Below are positions 19,719 to 30,515 of a stretch of 64,000 bases of DNA, piece by piece. Within the stretch, counting starts at the first letter, position 1. Each line of letters opens with the position of its first letter. The position numbers and the translations under genes were made by a program. The stretch covers positions 1 to 64,000 of the forward strand of contig SECL01000010.1 of assembly GCA_004173455.1 (NCBI GenBank), given 5' to 3'. This DNA comes from Moraxellaceae bacterium. Its GTDB lineage: Bacteria > Pseudomonadota > Gammaproteobacteria > Pseudomonadales > Moraxellaceae. A model generated the notes under the pieces. The model was not told the origin of the DNA. It saw only the letters and a program-made list of their open reading frames with translations, and ran no database searches.

Positions 19719-22424
19719 ATGAAAAAGCTATCGTGTTCGGGCCGTATCTATCCATTTTTTTTATTCGCAATTGTGATGGTTATGGCAATTCCAATGGGCT
19801 TTTATGGCATGTACTTGTATATTTATCCAAGCTTGCCAGATATGCACCTGCTAAAAGAAGCAGCACTGGAAAAACCGCTACAGGTCTATACGCGGGATAA
19901 TGAGCTGATTGCCGAATTTGGTGAGAAACTATCTATCCCTGTAGAATACGATCAGATTCCGCCCAAGCAGGTTCAAGCATTTTTGGCAGCGGAAGATTCG
20001 TCTTTTTTTGAACATAATGGGGTAAGTTTTAAGGGTCTGGGTCGTGCTGTGAGTGAATCCATTAGTGGTGGGGCGCAAACAGGCGGTTCAACCATTACCA
20101 TGCAGGTGGCTAAAAACTATTATCTAAGTCCTGAACGGACACTGCGCCGTAAGCTGACCGAGATTTTTCTGGCGCGTAAGATTGAACAAAGCCTAACCAA
20201 AGAAGAAATTTTAACTCTTTATGTCAACAAGATTTTTCTGGGTAAAAATGCCTATGGCATCGCAGCGGCCGCGCGTATTTATTATAACAAGGATCTAAAA
20301 GATCTGACGGTGGCTGAAATGGCCATGATTGCAGGCTTACCCAAAGCACCTTCTCGCTATAATCCTGTGGTCAATCCTGAACGTGCGCTGGAACGCCGTA
20401 ACTGGATTCTGGCGCGTATGCTGCAATTGGGCTCGATAGACCAGCAAACTTACCAAAATGCCGTCGAAGAACCCATTAAGCTCAATATGCGGGAGTACCG
20501 CGTTCAAACCAAACATCCTTATCTAGCAGAGCTGATCCGTGCAGAAATGGTCAACCGCTTTGGCGATCAGGTGATGAATTCTGGTTATAAAGTCTACACC
20601 ACTGTGGACAGCAAACGTCAAAGCATGGCAGAGGCTGCGGTTCGTGAAGGCTTAGAGGCCTATGATCGCCGTCACGGCTGGCGCGGTGCAGAAGCCAATG
20701 ATAAACCGCTCAAAAATTTTGTAGCGTATGCTAATACTTGGCCAGCCAAAGTCACCAAGGTAAATTCGCGTAGTTTTGACGCTGTGTTTGCTGATGGGAA
20801 AACCATCACCGTTGGCTGGGATGGGATTGCTTGGGCGCGTCGTTACTATAGCGCTGACCGGATTGGTGGCACACCGTCCAATGCCGGTGACGTGGTCAAA
20901 CTCAATGATATTGTTCGCTTGCGACCAACCGATGATAAGAAAACCCACTGGGTACTGACCCAGACGCCAGCGGTGCAAGGTCAGTTAATTGCCTTAAATC
21001 CCAACAATGGCGCTGTAGAAGCTATGGTGGGTGGCTATGATTTTGCACAAAGCAAGTTTAATCGCTCGGTACAGGGCTGGCGGCAACCGGGTTCAACTAT
21101 TAAGCCATTTATTTATACGCTGGCGCTCGAACGCGGCATGACGCCTTACAGTATTGTGAGTGATAGTCCACTACGCGTTGGAAACTGGCAGCCCAAAAAC
21201 TCCGATGGCCGCTATCTGGGCAATATCACTTTGCGCCGTGCGTTGTATTTGTCACGTAATCTGGTTTCAGTACGATTGTTACAATCGGTTGGGCTGGATC
21301 GCGCACGCAATTTTCTGGTGCATTTCGGGTTGGTAGAAGACAAAATTCCACGCAACTTGACCATTGCACTGGGTACACCGCAAGTGTTACCGATTCAAAT
21401 GGCAACCGGTTATGCGACTTTTGCCAATGGTGGCTTTCGTATTCAGCCGTATGTCATTGAGAAAGTGACCGATGCGCACAATCAATTATTGTTTGAAGCC
21501 AATCCACTGTATGCCTGTGCCAGTTGCATGAGCAACCCTGAGCAAGCCAAGACCACAGCAACACCCGCTGATGATCAAGGTGCGGTGATTGAATTAAGCA
21601 ACCAGCAAGGCCAGCCCATCAAAAAAACACTGGAACAGCCGGTCGCGCCAACCACGCTGGCAAGCGGCAATCAGGATACCGAGAGTACTCAACCAGCGCA
21701 AAGCATCAATACGGCTGCCAGCAATAGCAAAACCTATCGTCAGGCCACCCGAATTATCAAATCCAGTTCGGCTTTTGACATGGCCAATATTTTACATGAT
21801 GTGATTGTGCACGGTACTGGTCGTGCCGCCTTAAAACTGGGTCGTGATGATCTGGGCGGTAAAACCGGCACCACCAATGATGCAAAAGATGCTTGGTTTG
21901 CTGGCTTTAATGGCAACTTGGTGACGATCTCTTGGGTAGGTTTTGATACCCCAAAAACGCTGGGTCGCCGTGAATATGGTGGCGTTGCTGCCCTGCCCAT
22001 CTGGATCAAGTTTATGGGTGATGCGCTCAAGGACACGCCAAGTAAATGGGTTAGTTTGGATCAGGATGCTGATGATCCGCTACAAGATCCGGTGACTAAT
22101 GATGAACAACGCAAGCAGCGACGGATTCCCCCAGTAGCAACGCCATTGTATAAACCCAAGCCCTTACAGGTAACGGTAGTGGATGATTTTGCAGACTTGC
22201 CAGATATGGGCATTGATAATAATGACCTGAACTTACCCAGTTTGCCATCTTCTGCCAATACCTCTGTAACACCACCGGCAGGCAATAGCGCCAACCCAAA
22301 TGCCAAACCAGCAGCAAATAACACGACAGGCAATGCAGCAACAGGCAATTCGGTGACTCCCGTACCGAGCGCGCCCACCAGTAAGCCGCCAGTACGTCCG
22401 GTTGCGCCATCAGAAATTTTCTAG
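19719..22424 (+). CDS. mrcA: Penicillin-binding protein 1A (class A, bifunctional)
   Basis: A 901-residue class A PBP (ponA/mrcA) that polymerises glycan strands and crosslinks peptides outside the inner membrane. A membrane anchor (about 11-33) is followed by the glycosyltransferase domain with EDSSFFEHNG (catalytic Glu92) and GGSTITMQ. An OB-like insert follows, and then the transpeptidase with active Ser459 in STIK, SRN at 512-514 and KTGTT at 715-719. Between SRN and KTGTT, residues about 600-675 form a low-complexity Ala/Thr/Gln-rich insert preceded by a CASC pair. The last 90 residues are Pro/Ala/Asn-rich and probably disordered. Divergent from pilM, as in Pseudomonas and Acinetobacter. 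Confidence 0.95.
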   Translation: MKKLSCSGRIYPFFLFAIVMVMAIPMGFYGMYLYIYPSLPDMHLLKEAALEKPLQVYTRDNELIAEFGEKLSIPVEYDQIPPKQVQAFLAAEDSSFFEHNGVSFKGLGRAVSESISGGAQTGGSTITMQVAKNYYLSPERTLRRKLTEIFLARKIEQSLTKEEILTLYVNKIFLGKNAYGIAAAARIYYNKDLKDLTVAEMAMIAGLPKAPSRYNPVVNPERALERRNWILARMLQLGSIDQQTYQNAVEEPIKLNMREYRVQTKHPYLAELIRAEMVNRFGDQVMNSGYKVYTTVDSKRQSMAEAAVREGLEAYDRRHGWRGAEANDKPLKNFVAYANTWPAKVTKVNSRSFDAVFADGKTITVGWDGIAWARRYYSADRIGGTPSNAGDVVKLNDIVRLRPTDDKKTHWVLTQTPAVQGQLIALNPNNGAVEAMVGGYDFAQSKFNRSVQGWRQPGSTIKPFIYTLALERGMTPYSIVSDSPLRVGNWQPKNSDGRYLGNITLRRALYLSRNLVSVRLLQSVGLDRARNFLVHFGLVEDKIPRNLTIALGTPQVLPIQMATGYATFANGGFRIQPYVIEKVTDAHNQLLFEANPLYACASCMSNPEQAKTTATPADDQGAVIELSNQQGQPIKKTLEQPVAPTTLASGNQDTESTQPAQSINTAASNSKTYRQATRIIKSSSAFDMANILHDVIVHGTGRAALKLGRDDLGGKTGTTNDAKDAWFAGFNGNLVTISWVGFDTPKTLGRREYGGVAALPIWIKFMGDALKDTPSKWVSLDQDADDPLQDPVTNDEQRKQRRIPPVATPLYKPKPLQVTVVDDFADLPDMGIDNNDLNLPSLPSSANTSVTPPAGNSANPNAKPAANNTTGNAATGNSVTPVPSAPTSKPPVRPVAPSEIF

Positions 22425-22532
22425 AGCACAATAAAGGGGGGGGTAGCTCAGCACTATTGGGTTAACCCGCTTAATCAGCCATTCAGTCTTGATCTGGTCG
22501 GCCTTGATCCGCTGAACTCTGGTTTAGGCTGA

Positions 22533-23351
22533 TCAAGGCTCGATGGTTTTAGCCTGTTTTTGAAATAAATAAATCTGAAAACTGGCGTGGGTGGTCAATG
22601 CATTCACCTGCTCGAGTTGCTGGCGTTTTTCAGCCTTGGCTTTCCATGCATACGGTGTCATGGCAATCAGGTGGCGCAATGCAGCCTGTTCCAGCATCAG
22701 TGGATAGGTTAATACATCCTGTTTGATCAGCTTAAACTCTGGCGCCAGTGCTTCTGTAAATTTTTCGGGCTGATGCGGATTAACCTGTTCAAACAAAGCC
22801 GCGCGCATCTCATACAAATGCCCTGAAGCAGGCGTTGCCACCAGCACATAGCCATCCGCTTTAAGGACACGCGCCATTTCTTCACGAGGCAAGGGACTAA
22901 AAAAACTACTCACCACATCAATAGAATGACTGGCAATCGGTAGTTTTGCAGCGCTGGCAATGAACCACGTGGCTTGTGGATCGCGCTTGGCGGCAATTTG
23001 TACTGCTGTTTTGGCGATATCCACGCCAATGACTTGTTCCGCGATAGCCAGCATTCCACTGGTATAAAACCCTTCGCCACAGCCAATATCTACTACAGTG
23101 TGTGGTTGTAAATCAGCGAACCAGTTCATTAGCTGGTCTTTAAGTGGCTGATAGTAACCGGCCTGCAAAAAATCACGGCGTGCCTGTACGGCCTCTGCCG
23201 TATCACCCGGACTTTTGCTATTTTTATGCTGGACAGGCAATAAGTTGACATAGCCTTGCTTTGCCACATCAAAACTATGCTGGTTGCTACATACCCAGCG
23301 TGTTTTTTCCCGAAGCAAGTCGGTATGACAGAGTGGGCAAATAATGGTCAT
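22533..23351 (-). CDS. rlmA: 23S rRNA (guanine-N1)-methyltransferase RlmA-type
   Basis: A 272-residue class I SAM methyltransferase. The N-terminal zinc site C5/C8/C21/H25 is characteristic of RlmA(I)/RrmA, which methylates G745 of 23S rRNA in E. coli. The SVNLL-type segment (GYVNLLPVQHKNSKSPGD) matches the family, and the SAM motif VVDIGCGEGFYTSGM lies at about residues 87-101. The stop codon overlaps one arm of a 9-bp inverted repeat (22501-22509 with 22531-22539) that lacks a T run. The gene is convergent with ponA. Subfamily assignment is good; the exact target base is by homology. Confidence 0.88.
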   Translation of the reverse strand: MTIICPLCHTDLLREKTRWVCSNQHSFDVAKQGYVNLLPVQHKNSKSPGDTAEAVQARRDFLQAGYYQPLKDQLMNWFADLQPHTVVDIGCGEGFYTSGMLAIAEQVIGVDIAKTAVQIAAKRDPQATWFIASAAKLPIASHSIDVVSSFFSPLPREEMARVLKADGYVLVATPASGHLYEMRAALFEQVNPHQPEKFTEALAPEFKLIKQDVLTYPLMLEQAALRHLIAMTPYAWKAKAEKRQQLEQVNALTTHASFQIYLFQKQAKTIEP

Positions 23352-23499
23352 GGCGCTGTCCTGATTAAAAGCAGCACTATTGTAAGGGTTTTTTGTGCAT
23401 TAGGTGATTTTGATGGGTGATCGGATCATCAGTTTTAAGGATTATTTTTCATATTGGGCTATAGCAACGTAGCGCTCATCTAGTCCAGTCTCTTCAGCT

Positions 23500-24252
23500 T
23501 TATAGGGTTAAGGCTTCCTGCTGATGAGCAGGCATGTCACAGCTACCCGCCAGACTCATATTGATTTGATCTACCCAGATTGCAATTTGCGCAGGTGAAG
23601 CGCGGGTTTCGGTGAGTGTCGTCACCCAGCGCATCTGACACATGCGCAGTTTGGTTATGCTGCTGGTATGCTGGATGTCCTTAATCAGCGCACTGGCCAG
23701 CAAGCCGCAGTATTCACGCAAGCTGTTCATCATCAGGTGTTTGACCTCATCAAAACTTAAATAAACCGGTGTGCTGTGCAACATGGCCGCTGAATGCAGG
23801 TCAGTAGAAATGACCATCTCTTGAAGAGTAATTTCCTGCCCAGTCAGGTCTGGAATAATTTCTGGCATAGGGATATCTGTATCAGTTTGTCGATGCCTTT
23901 TCGACCGTAGCGTGCTGGCACTTGCAACATCTGTATGCTGAGGTGTTTGGATTGCAGTTATGGGATTGATAGGCTCGACTGGCGGCATATTCTGGTGTTG
24001 TATCTGCGGTGCTGACCGTGGCTTATGATGATGAGTTGCAGCAACATCGGGCGCAACAATGAGTTGATGTGCCAGCAAAACCGTTAGGTTATCAGGGGTG
24101 GCCAATTGCCGTAACTGCTGCTGGCTTAAATGACTGCTATGGCCATTTTCAATCATCAGCAACAAAGCACGCTGCCTTGAGCTTAATTTAATACAGCGGT
24201 TTTCAAGTTCCTGATTTCCTTTCGGCGTACGGTAATATTGTGGCGATGTCAC
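23500..24252 (-). CDS. Uncharacterised protein with winged-helix-like N-terminus
   Basis: A 250-residue soluble protein that I do not recognise by name. The first 70 residues (YYRTPKGNQELENR then LSSRQRALLLMIENG) resemble a short helix-turn-helix or winged-helix module found at the start of some uncharacterised proteobacterial proteins. A variable Pro/His/Gln-rich linker (about 70-150) leads to a helical C-terminal domain, which starts around SFDEVKHLMMNSLREYCGLLASALIKDIQ. No catalytic motif or membrane segment is seen. It stands alone between rlmA and the mraY terminator. It reads as a real gene from its length and codon use, but no function can be given. Confidence 0.65.
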   Translation of the reverse strand: MTSPQYYRTPKGNQELENRCIKLSSRQRALLLMIENGHSSHLSQQQLRQLATPDNLTVLLAHQLIVAPDVAATHHHKPRSAPQIQHQNMPPVEPINPITAIQTPQHTDVASASTLRSKRHRQTDTDIPMPEIIPDLTGQEITLQEMVISTDLHSAAMLHSTPVYLSFDEVKHLMMNSLREYCGLLASALIKDIQHTSSITKLRMCQMRWVTTLTETRASPAQIAIWVDQINMSLAGSCDMPAHQQEALTL

Positions 24253-24366
24253 TGTACACTCTCCGCATGATTCAACAGTTTTACTGGTTAAAAATTGTAG
24301 GGAGTATTTGTGACAAATGAATGATCAGGACAAATGGAATAGGAATTTAATAAGAAATTAATGCAC

Positions 24367-24393
24367 AAAAAAAAGCTGGACTGGCCAGCTTTT
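24367..24393 (-). terminator. Intrinsic terminator of the rsmH-mraY operon
   Basis: A 9-bp stem (24371-24379 with 24385-24393, loop ACTGG) followed on the minus strand by eight T residues (24367-24374, partly inside the stem). It lies about 22 bases after the mraY stop codon, so this cell-wall cluster ends at mraY here. Confidence 0.85.
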
Positions 24394-24415
24394 AAATTTG
24401 AAAGGATTGAAAGCG

Positions 24416-25534
24416 TTAACGTAATTTTAGGGTCATTAGGCCAATAACCACCAGCACAATGGTAATAATCCAGAAGCGGATGACCACTTGCGTTTCCTTC
24501 CAACCCTGCTTTTCATAATGATGATGCAATGGTGCCATGAGAAACACCCGTTTTTGGCGCATGCGCAAGGAGCCGATTTGCAGGAATACCGACACCGCTT
24601 CCATAACAAATACACCACCCATGATGGCAAATACAATTTCCTGACGTACCATTACCGCCAGTGTACCCAGCATTGCACCTAGCGCCAGCGCACCGACATC
24701 ACCCATAAATATTTGTGCGGGATGGGCATTAAACCACAGGAACGCCAGACCTGCTCCCACCATGGCACTACAGATCACCACCAGTTCACTGGCATACACC
24801 ACATAGGGAATATGTAGATAGTCGGCAAAGCGGCCATCACCAGATAGGTAAGCAAATACGCCCAGTGCGGCAGCGACCATCACCACCGGCATAATGGCCA
24901 GACCATCCAGTCCATCAGTCAGGTTGACTGCATTACTGGCACCGTTAATCACCAAATAGGTAAAACCAATAAAGGCAAGTCCATACGGCACCACTGAAAA
25001 TGGCAGGCTCAGATTTTTAAAAAATGGAATTAGCAAATTAATCATGCCATTACTGTGTGCCAGATTGGGCTGCTGCATGGCAATCATATATAAGGCAATG
25101 CCGGCAGCCAGTGAGGCCACCGACGTCCAGAAAAACTTTTTGCGCGCAGGCAGTCCCTTGTTGTCCTTGTAGCGAATCTTGATCCAGTCATCTGCCCAGC
25201 CCACTGCGCCAAACACCACCATCACGCCCAGCACGATCCAGACATAGGGATTGCGTAAATCTGCCCAGAGCAAGGTACTAATGCCAATACTCACCAAGAT
25301 CAGGATACCACCCATGGTGGGGGTGCCCATTTTGACCGCATGGTTTTCTGGGGCAAAACTGCTCACTGCCTGACCATATCTCAGTGCGCGCAGTTTGCGG
25401 ATCATATAAGGCCCCACCATCATGCCAATTGCCATGGAGGTGAGTACGCTGAGCAACGCACGCAGGGTTAAATACCGAAAAACCTGAAACCAGCTAAAAT
25501 GTGCCGCCAGTTGTTCAGATAGCCAGAGTAACAT
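24416..25534 (-). CDS. mraY: Phospho-N-acetylmuramoyl-pentapeptide transferase
   Basis: A 372-residue integral membrane enzyme with about ten helices. It moves phospho-MurNAc-pentapeptide from UDP to undecaprenyl phosphate, making lipid I. The Asp-rich motif [19 protein letters not shown] and the cytoplasmic [15 protein letters not shown] loop are all intact. The ATG overlaps the murF stop by one base (TAATG). Confidence 0.97.
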   Translation of the reverse strand: MLLWLSEQLAAHFSWFQVFRYLTLRALLSVLTSMAIGMMVGPYMIRKLRALRYGQAVSSFAPENHAVKMGTPTMGGILILVSIGISTLLWADLRNPYVWIVLGVMVVFGAVGWADDWIKIRYKDNKGLPARKKFFWTSVASLAAGIALYMIAMQQPNLAHSNGMINLLIPFFKNLSLPFSVVPYGLAFIGFTYLVINGASNAVNLTDGLDGLAIMPVVMVAAALGVFAYLSGDGRFADYLHIPYVVYASELVVICSAMVGAGLAFLWFNAHPAQIFMGDVGALALGAMLGTLAVMVRQEIVFAIMGGVFVMEAVSVFLQIGSLRMRQKRVFLMAPLHHHYEKQGWKETQVVIRFWIITIVLVVIGLMTLKLR

Positions 25535-27033
25535 TAGATATTCTCCCCAAATTTGGCAATCTGGCTGGCCACGGGTGCCGCCAGTGACCCATTGATCAAA
25601 TCAGCAATCAGGCTTTCCATTTTGGTATAGCGTGAGCCTTTAAACAATAAACTGGCACTGGACGATTCAACCTGCTCCAGCCACTGACCGAGCTGAATCA
25701 GTAAGGCTGATTTGTCGGTAAAAGCTTGCGCCTGAATCTGGCCTGTTTTTGACTGCAAACCCGCAATGGTCTGTGCTGCAAACTCACCCACCGCAAACAC
25801 CGCATCCAGTGACATGTCGGCCAAATCCTGTCCTAGCGTATAATGTTCTGCACTGGCCGCATCCCCCAGCTCACCAATATCACCCAGTACCAGTATTTTG
25901 CGGCCAGCTTGTGCCGCCAGTACCTGTGCCGCAGCACGCATGGAATGGGGATTGGCATTGTAGGTGTCATCAATTATCAGCCAATTACCATACTGCTTGA
26001 ACGTCAGTCGGCCTTGTGCGCCAACCGCAGATTGTAAGCCTTGTGCAATCTGTGACAACGGCATATCAATCGCCAGTGCAAAACTGGCCGCAGCCAGTGC
26101 ATTTTCAATATTATGCTGGCCAGCAAACGGCAATGAAATGGCAATCCGGCCTTGCGGTGTGACCAGCTCAAAACTGCTGCTATTGGCGTGTAGCTCAATG
26201 TGTTCCGCAAAGACATCGCCCCCTGTTCCAAAGGACATCGTGTGATGATGGGCAGCAGCCTGCTGTACCACCTCACTAAAATCACCTTGTGCGGGCACAA
26301 TCGCAACTACCTTGTGGCTCGAGTTGTCTGCCAAATGCTTAAAAATTTCTGATTTGGCATGCGCAATCCCAAGACGACCGCCAAATTCGCCCATGTGTGC
26401 CGTGCCAATATTAAGCACCCCGGCCACCTGTGGCTGCACCAAATTTGAGGTGTAATCAATTTCACCCACATGATTGGCACCCAGCTCCATCACCGCATAA
26501 CGATGTTCTGGCAATAGCTCCAGCAGCATCATGGGTACGCCAAGGTCATTGTTTAAATTGCCACGCGTCACCAATGTGGGCGCACTCATGCGTAAAATAC
26601 TGCCCAGCATTTCTTTGACGGTAGTTTTACCACTACTGCCGGTCAAGGCCAGTACGGTCAAATTTGGATACTGCTGACGACGATAAGTGCCCAGATGCCC
26701 CAACGCCACACGCGTATCGTCCACCACCAGTTGTGGTACGGCCACTTGCGCCACAGGCTGGGAAACAATGATGGCTTTTGCGCCACGGGCTACCGCTTCG
26801 GCAGCAAAACCATGCCCATCAAAACGTTCGCCAATAAGTGCTAAAAATACGTCACCCGGTTGAATCCGCCGGTTATCAGTCACAATGCGACTCAATGCAT
26901 CTAGCGGTTCATTGTGCAGGTTGTGCCATTTCCCCTGTGTTGCCAGTTGCAATTGCTCACTGCTCCAAGGCTCAGGAACAGCAGAAGATAAGAGTTGAAA
27001 AGATGACTGTTGAATAGAATCAGACTGATCCAT
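25534..27033 (-). CDS. murF: UDP-MurNAc-tripeptide:D-Ala-D-Ala ligase
   Basis: A 499-residue Mur ligase adding D-Ala-D-Ala to the UDP-MurNAc-tripeptide. The ATP-binding loop is [12 protein letters not shown] near residue 131. [37 protein letters not shown], with core [15 protein letters not shown], is the Mur-ligase centre, and [14 protein letters not shown] the C-terminal signature. The first 35 residues are extended compared with E. coli MurF. It lies 40 bases after murE and overlaps mraY by one base. Confidence 0.96.
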   Translation of the reverse strand: MDQSDSIQQSSFQLLSSAVPEPWSSEQLQLATQGKWHNLHNEPLDALSRIVTDNRRIQPGDVFLALIGERFDGHGFAAEAVARGAKAIIVSQPVAQVAVPQLVVDDTRVALGHLGTYRRQQYPNLTVLALTGSSGKTTVKEMLGSILRMSAPTLVTRGNLNNDLGVPMMLLELLPEHRYAVMELGANHVGEIDYTSNLVQPQVAGVLNIGTAHMGEFGGRLGIAHAKSEIFKHLADNSSHKVVAIVPAQGDFSEVVQQAAAHHHTMSFGTGGDVFAEHIELHANSSSFELVTPQGRIAISLPFAGQHNIENALAAASFALAIDMPLSQIAQGLQSAVGAQGRLTFKQYGNWLIIDDTYNANPHSMRAAAQVLAAQAGRKILVLGDIGELGDAASAEHYTLGQDLADMSLDAVFAVGEFAAQTIAGLQSKTGQIQAQAFTDKSALLIQLGQWLEQVESSSASLLFKGSRYTKMESLIADLINGSLAAPVASQIAKFGENI

Positions 27034-27073
27034 GATTTACTCGATATGCCCTATATGCCTAAAAATCCCGTTG

Positions 27074-28657
27074 CTATGCCGGATAGCCGGTTGGCGATGT
27101 GCCACGCAAGCCCAAGGCGGCTTTTAATTCCACCACATCATCAAACCAGTGACGCACGCCATCAATTTCCTGATAATTTTCATGACCCTTGCCAGCAATC
27201 ACCACAATATCCTGTGCTTGTGCCTGCTCAACCACCTGCCGGATGGCCAGACGACGGTCTGCTTCCACCTGTAACTTGCTGCACTGCTGTTGACTAACAC
27301 CCGCCAGCATATCATCCAGAATCTGTTGTACTGCTTCGCTACGCGGATTGTCGGCAGTGAGCAACACCTGATCCGCCAGCGCAAGGGCAGCCTGTGTCAT
27401 GAGCGGGCGCTTACCACGATCACGGTCACCGCCACAGCCAAATACTGCCCAGAGCTGTCCTTCACCGCTTACATGATGCTTTAAACTATCCAGCACTTGC
27501 GTCAGGGCATCGGGCGTGTGGGCATAATCCACCACAAACAGCCGGCTTTGATCCTTGACCACCTGCATCCGACCCGGCGCGCCTTGTAGCAAGGGCACAA
27601 ACTGCTGGATCTGTGTAAGGCTAAGGCCAAATGCCAGTGCGCCTGCCACTGCTGCCAGTAAATTGGCCACATTAAAATGACCCAATAGCGGACTGTGCAG
27701 GCTACATGACCCATGTGGTGTATTTAAGCTTATTGTTGCGCCAGACAAGGAATACTGCACCTGCTGCACATAAAAATCAGCGCTGGCATCGTGTAGTGAA
27801 TACGTCCAGATCAATGCGCCTTGTCCCGTCTCTTGCCCCGTCCTCTGCTCGGCTTGTATTGCCGTGTCCCGCATCATGGCCGAAGCAGCATCATCCGCAT
27901 TTAAAATAATGTGTTTGAGCGATGGAAAGGCAAACAGTCTGGCCTTGGCCTCCGCATAGTGTTGCAGCGTGCCATGATAATCCAGATGATCGCGGGTTAA
28001 ATTGGTAAAAATCGCCACTTCAATGGGGGTGCCTGCCAGTCTACCCTGTTCCAGTCCATGTGAACTGGCCTCAAGACAAGCGTACTGCGCACCCTGTTGG
28101 CCATACTGGTACAATTGCTGTTGGAGGTGAATCGCATCGACTGTGGTATGCGTCGACGGTTCAATGTGCGGCAAAATCCCATTACCTGTGGTGCCCATCA
28201 CCGCACTTGCAAATCCAGCCAGATGCAGCAGCTCGGCCAGCAGGCGGGTTACCGTAGTTTTGCCATTGGTTCCCGTGACGGCAGCAATTTGGGGCAAATG
28301 GACAGCTTGCTGATTTTGCAGCCAGCGCTGCGCCAGCACACCAATCCACTGGCGTAAATCTTCAATAAAAAATACCGGCTGGTTTGCAAACTGGTGCGCA
28401 AACGGCTGCCCAAACTGACCAACAGCCACTTCACTAAATACCGCGACCGCACCCTGCGCTAGCGCCGACTGAATAAACTCGGCCATGCGGGTTGCCTGTG
28501 TTGTACCTTGCAAGGCAAAAAACACATCGCCTGCGTGGACATGCCGACTATCGCGTACCAGCTGATTAATGGGCTGCGTCGGCCAATGCGGTGCGAACCG
28601 CTCTGGCCACAATTGCCACAAAGTAGCCGGCAAATCCTTTGACAAGCTCTCAGACAT
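27074..28657 (-). CDS. murE: UDP-MurNAc-tripeptide synthetase (meso-DAP adding)
   Basis: A 527-residue Mur ligase that adds the third residue to the stem peptide. The ATP loop is GTNGKTTVTRLL near residue 130. The acceptor motif DNPR (in LTADNPRSEAVQ, near residue 425) marks enzymes that use meso-diaminopimelate rather than lysine. The ending GKGHENYQEIDG is typical. It starts 8 bases after ftsI. Confidence 0.97.
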   Translation of the reverse strand: MSESLSKDLPATLWQLWPERFAPHWPTQPINQLVRDSRHVHAGDVFFALQGTTQATRMAEFIQSALAQGAVAVFSEVAVGQFGQPFAHQFANQPVFFIEDLRQWIGVLAQRWLQNQQAVHLPQIAAVTGTNGKTTVTRLLAELLHLAGFASAVMGTTGNGILPHIEPSTHTTVDAIHLQQQLYQYGQQGAQYACLEASSHGLEQGRLAGTPIEVAIFTNLTRDHLDYHGTLQHYAEAKARLFAFPSLKHIILNADDAASAMMRDTAIQAEQRTGQETGQGALIWTYSLHDASADFYVQQVQYSLSGATISLNTPHGSCSLHSPLLGHFNVANLLAAVAGALAFGLSLTQIQQFVPLLQGAPGRMQVVKDQSRLFVVDYAHTPDALTQVLDSLKHHVSGEGQLWAVFGCGGDRDRGKRPLMTQAALALADQVLLTADNPRSEAVQQILDDMLAGVSQQQCSKLQVEADRRLAIRQVVEQAQAQDIVVIAGKGHENYQEIDGVRHWFDDVVELKAALGLRGTSPTGYPA

Positions 28658-28665
28658 GACAAACC

Positions 28666-30498
28666 TCAGTCGGCTGGACTTAATGTGGGCATATCTAACG
28701 CCCGGTCTAGTGGCACATTCATCAGACGCAAGGTTTCCTGCATCACTTTACTAAAGACCGGTGCAGCGGCCAATCCGCCGTATTTACTCACTGGATTTTC
28801 GACCACCACCACCATGGCAATCCGTGGATCACTGACTGGCGCAATCCCAGCAAACAGCGCGCGATATTCAGTGGTGGAATAACGGCCATTGACCAATTTA
28901 CGGGCTGTTCCAGTTTTGCCCGCCACGCGATAGCCCGGAATGGCTGCACGGGTTGCGGTTCCACCCGGCTGAATCACCCCTTCCATCATACTGAGTACTT
29001 CCTGCGTGATTTTGGGGTCAACCAGTTGTTCACCTGCTGGCGCTTTATCCAGTTTTTTTAAGGTTAAGGGATGTGCAACGCCATGATTGGCCAGCGTGGC
29101 GTAGGCATGCGCTACTTGTAATGCCGTGGCATTGAGACTGTAGCCATAAGACATGGTCGCCACTTCAGATACATTCCATAATTTGGATGGCAAAATCAAG
29201 CCAGATGCTTCACCCGGAAAATGCACCGCCGTGCGCTGGCCATAACCCATTCGCTTAAAGAAAGTCGGCATGGTGCTATAGGGCAGCGATAAGGCAATTT
29301 TGGCAATACCCACGTTGGATGATTTGACAATAATGCCGCGCAGATCAAGTACCCCATAGTTATGGGTATCACTAATGCGGTGATTGCCAATCATCATGCT
29401 GCCAGGATTGGTGTTGACTGTATCACTAAGCTGCCACTTGCCGGTTTCAATCGCGGCCATCATGGAAATGGGTTTCATGGTAGAACCCGGCTCAAACATG
29501 TCAATGGCCGCGCGGTTTCGCATGGCATCCTTATTGGTTAAGCCATTGGGGTCATTAGGGTTATAGGATGGCCAACTGGTCATGGCCAGAATTTCACCGG
29601 TTTTGACATCCACCGCCACCGCCGTGGCAGAACGTGCATTCTGGGCAATACCGGCTGCAGTTAATTCACGGTACAAAATGTATTGCAGGCGTGAATCAAT
29701 ACTTAATGTCATATTCTGGCCGGGCGTTTCCGGCTTGATCAGCTCGACATCCTTGATGCGATTACCACGGCGATCACGCATCACTCGCATTTTGCCGTCT
29801 TCACCGGTCAGTAACTTGTTCCATGACATTTCCAGCCCTTCCACCCCACGGCCATTGCGGTTGGTAAGCCCGATAATCTGGGCATTGGGCTGCGCTTGCG
29901 GGTAATAGCGCTTAAAGTCACTTTCAGGATAAACCGACTGGAACTTGCGGCTTAAAATCACTTTGGCAGTTGGCGGCGGCAGTTGGCGCTTTAAAATAAT
30001 ATAGCGGGAAGTCTTGCGATGATTGACCAGTTGAATCAGCTTTTCGCGGTCTTCGCCAATGGCATCCGCCAGTGCATTTAAGTCAAAATTGGTACGTGCC
30101 AGTTGGCGTTTTAGGCGGGCACTGGTGGGATTGTCCTTGAGCTTTTGCTGAATTTCCCTGTGCTCTGTCATGGCCTCAAAGTACTCTTTGGGATCCATCC
30201 ATAGATTCACCATTGGGGTACTAATCGCCAGCGGCACGCCATTGCGGTCACTAATCACGCCACGGGTGGCTTTTAGCGTGTCCGTGCGTAAGATCATGGC
30301 ATCGGCTTTTTGTTGCAGAAACTTATGATCCAGTACCTGCACAAAAAAAGCCCGCGTTACCAGAATAATAAAAAACACGGCGACAAAGCCCCACAGCAGT
30401 TTAAAGCGCCATAAATCAACCGCAAGACTGGGTTTTTGTGACACAGAGCGCTGTTTGCTGCGTTTCTTCTGGTCGCCCGCAAGAATATTTTTTTTCAT
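28666..30498 (-). CDS. ftsI: Septal transpeptidase PBP3 (FtsI)
   Basis: A 610-residue class B PBP that crosslinks septal peptidoglycan in the divisome. After a basic cytoplasmic start, one membrane helix lies at about 35-56, then the pedestal domain. The transpeptidase follows with Ser339 in EPGSTMKP, SSN at 393-395 and KTGT at 528-531. I start at the ATG at base 30498, 17 bases after the ftsL stop; a longer open frame to 30648 lies within ftsL and shows no family similarity. It is the main target of cephalosporins and aztreonam in relatives. Confidence 0.96.
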   Translation of the reverse strand: MKKNILAGDQKKRSKQRSVSQKPSLAVDLWRFKLLWGFVAVFFIILVTRAFFVQVLDHKFLQQKADAMILRTDTLKATRGVISDRNGVPLAISTPMVNLWMDPKEYFEAMTEHREIQQKLKDNPTSARLKRQLARTNFDLNALADAIGEDREKLIQLVNHRKTSRYIILKRQLPPPTAKVILSRKFQSVYPESDFKRYYPQAQPNAQIIGLTNRNGRGVEGLEMSWNKLLTGEDGKMRVMRDRRGNRIKDVELIKPETPGQNMTLSIDSRLQYILYRELTAAGIAQNARSATAVAVDVKTGEILAMTSWPSYNPNDPNGLTNKDAMRNRAAIDMFEPGSTMKPISMMAAIETGKWQLSDTVNTNPGSMMIGNHRISDTHNYGVLDLRGIIVKSSNVGIAKIALSLPYSTMPTFFKRMGYGQRTAVHFPGEASGLILPSKLWNVSEVATMSYGYSLNATALQVAHAYATLANHGVAHPLTLKKLDKAPAGEQLVDPKITQEVLSMMEGVIQPGGTATRAAIPGYRVAGKTGTARKLVNGRYSTTEYRALFAGIAPVSDPRIAMVVVVENPVSKYGGLAAAPVFSKVMQETLRLMNVPLDRALDMPTLSPAD

Positions 30499-30515
30499 TG
30501 ATGCAATAGGCCTGC

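Noticed and set aside
22501-22539. 9-bp inverted repeat over the rlmA stop codon as a terminator
   Set aside because: A 21-base loop and no T run; too weak to call.
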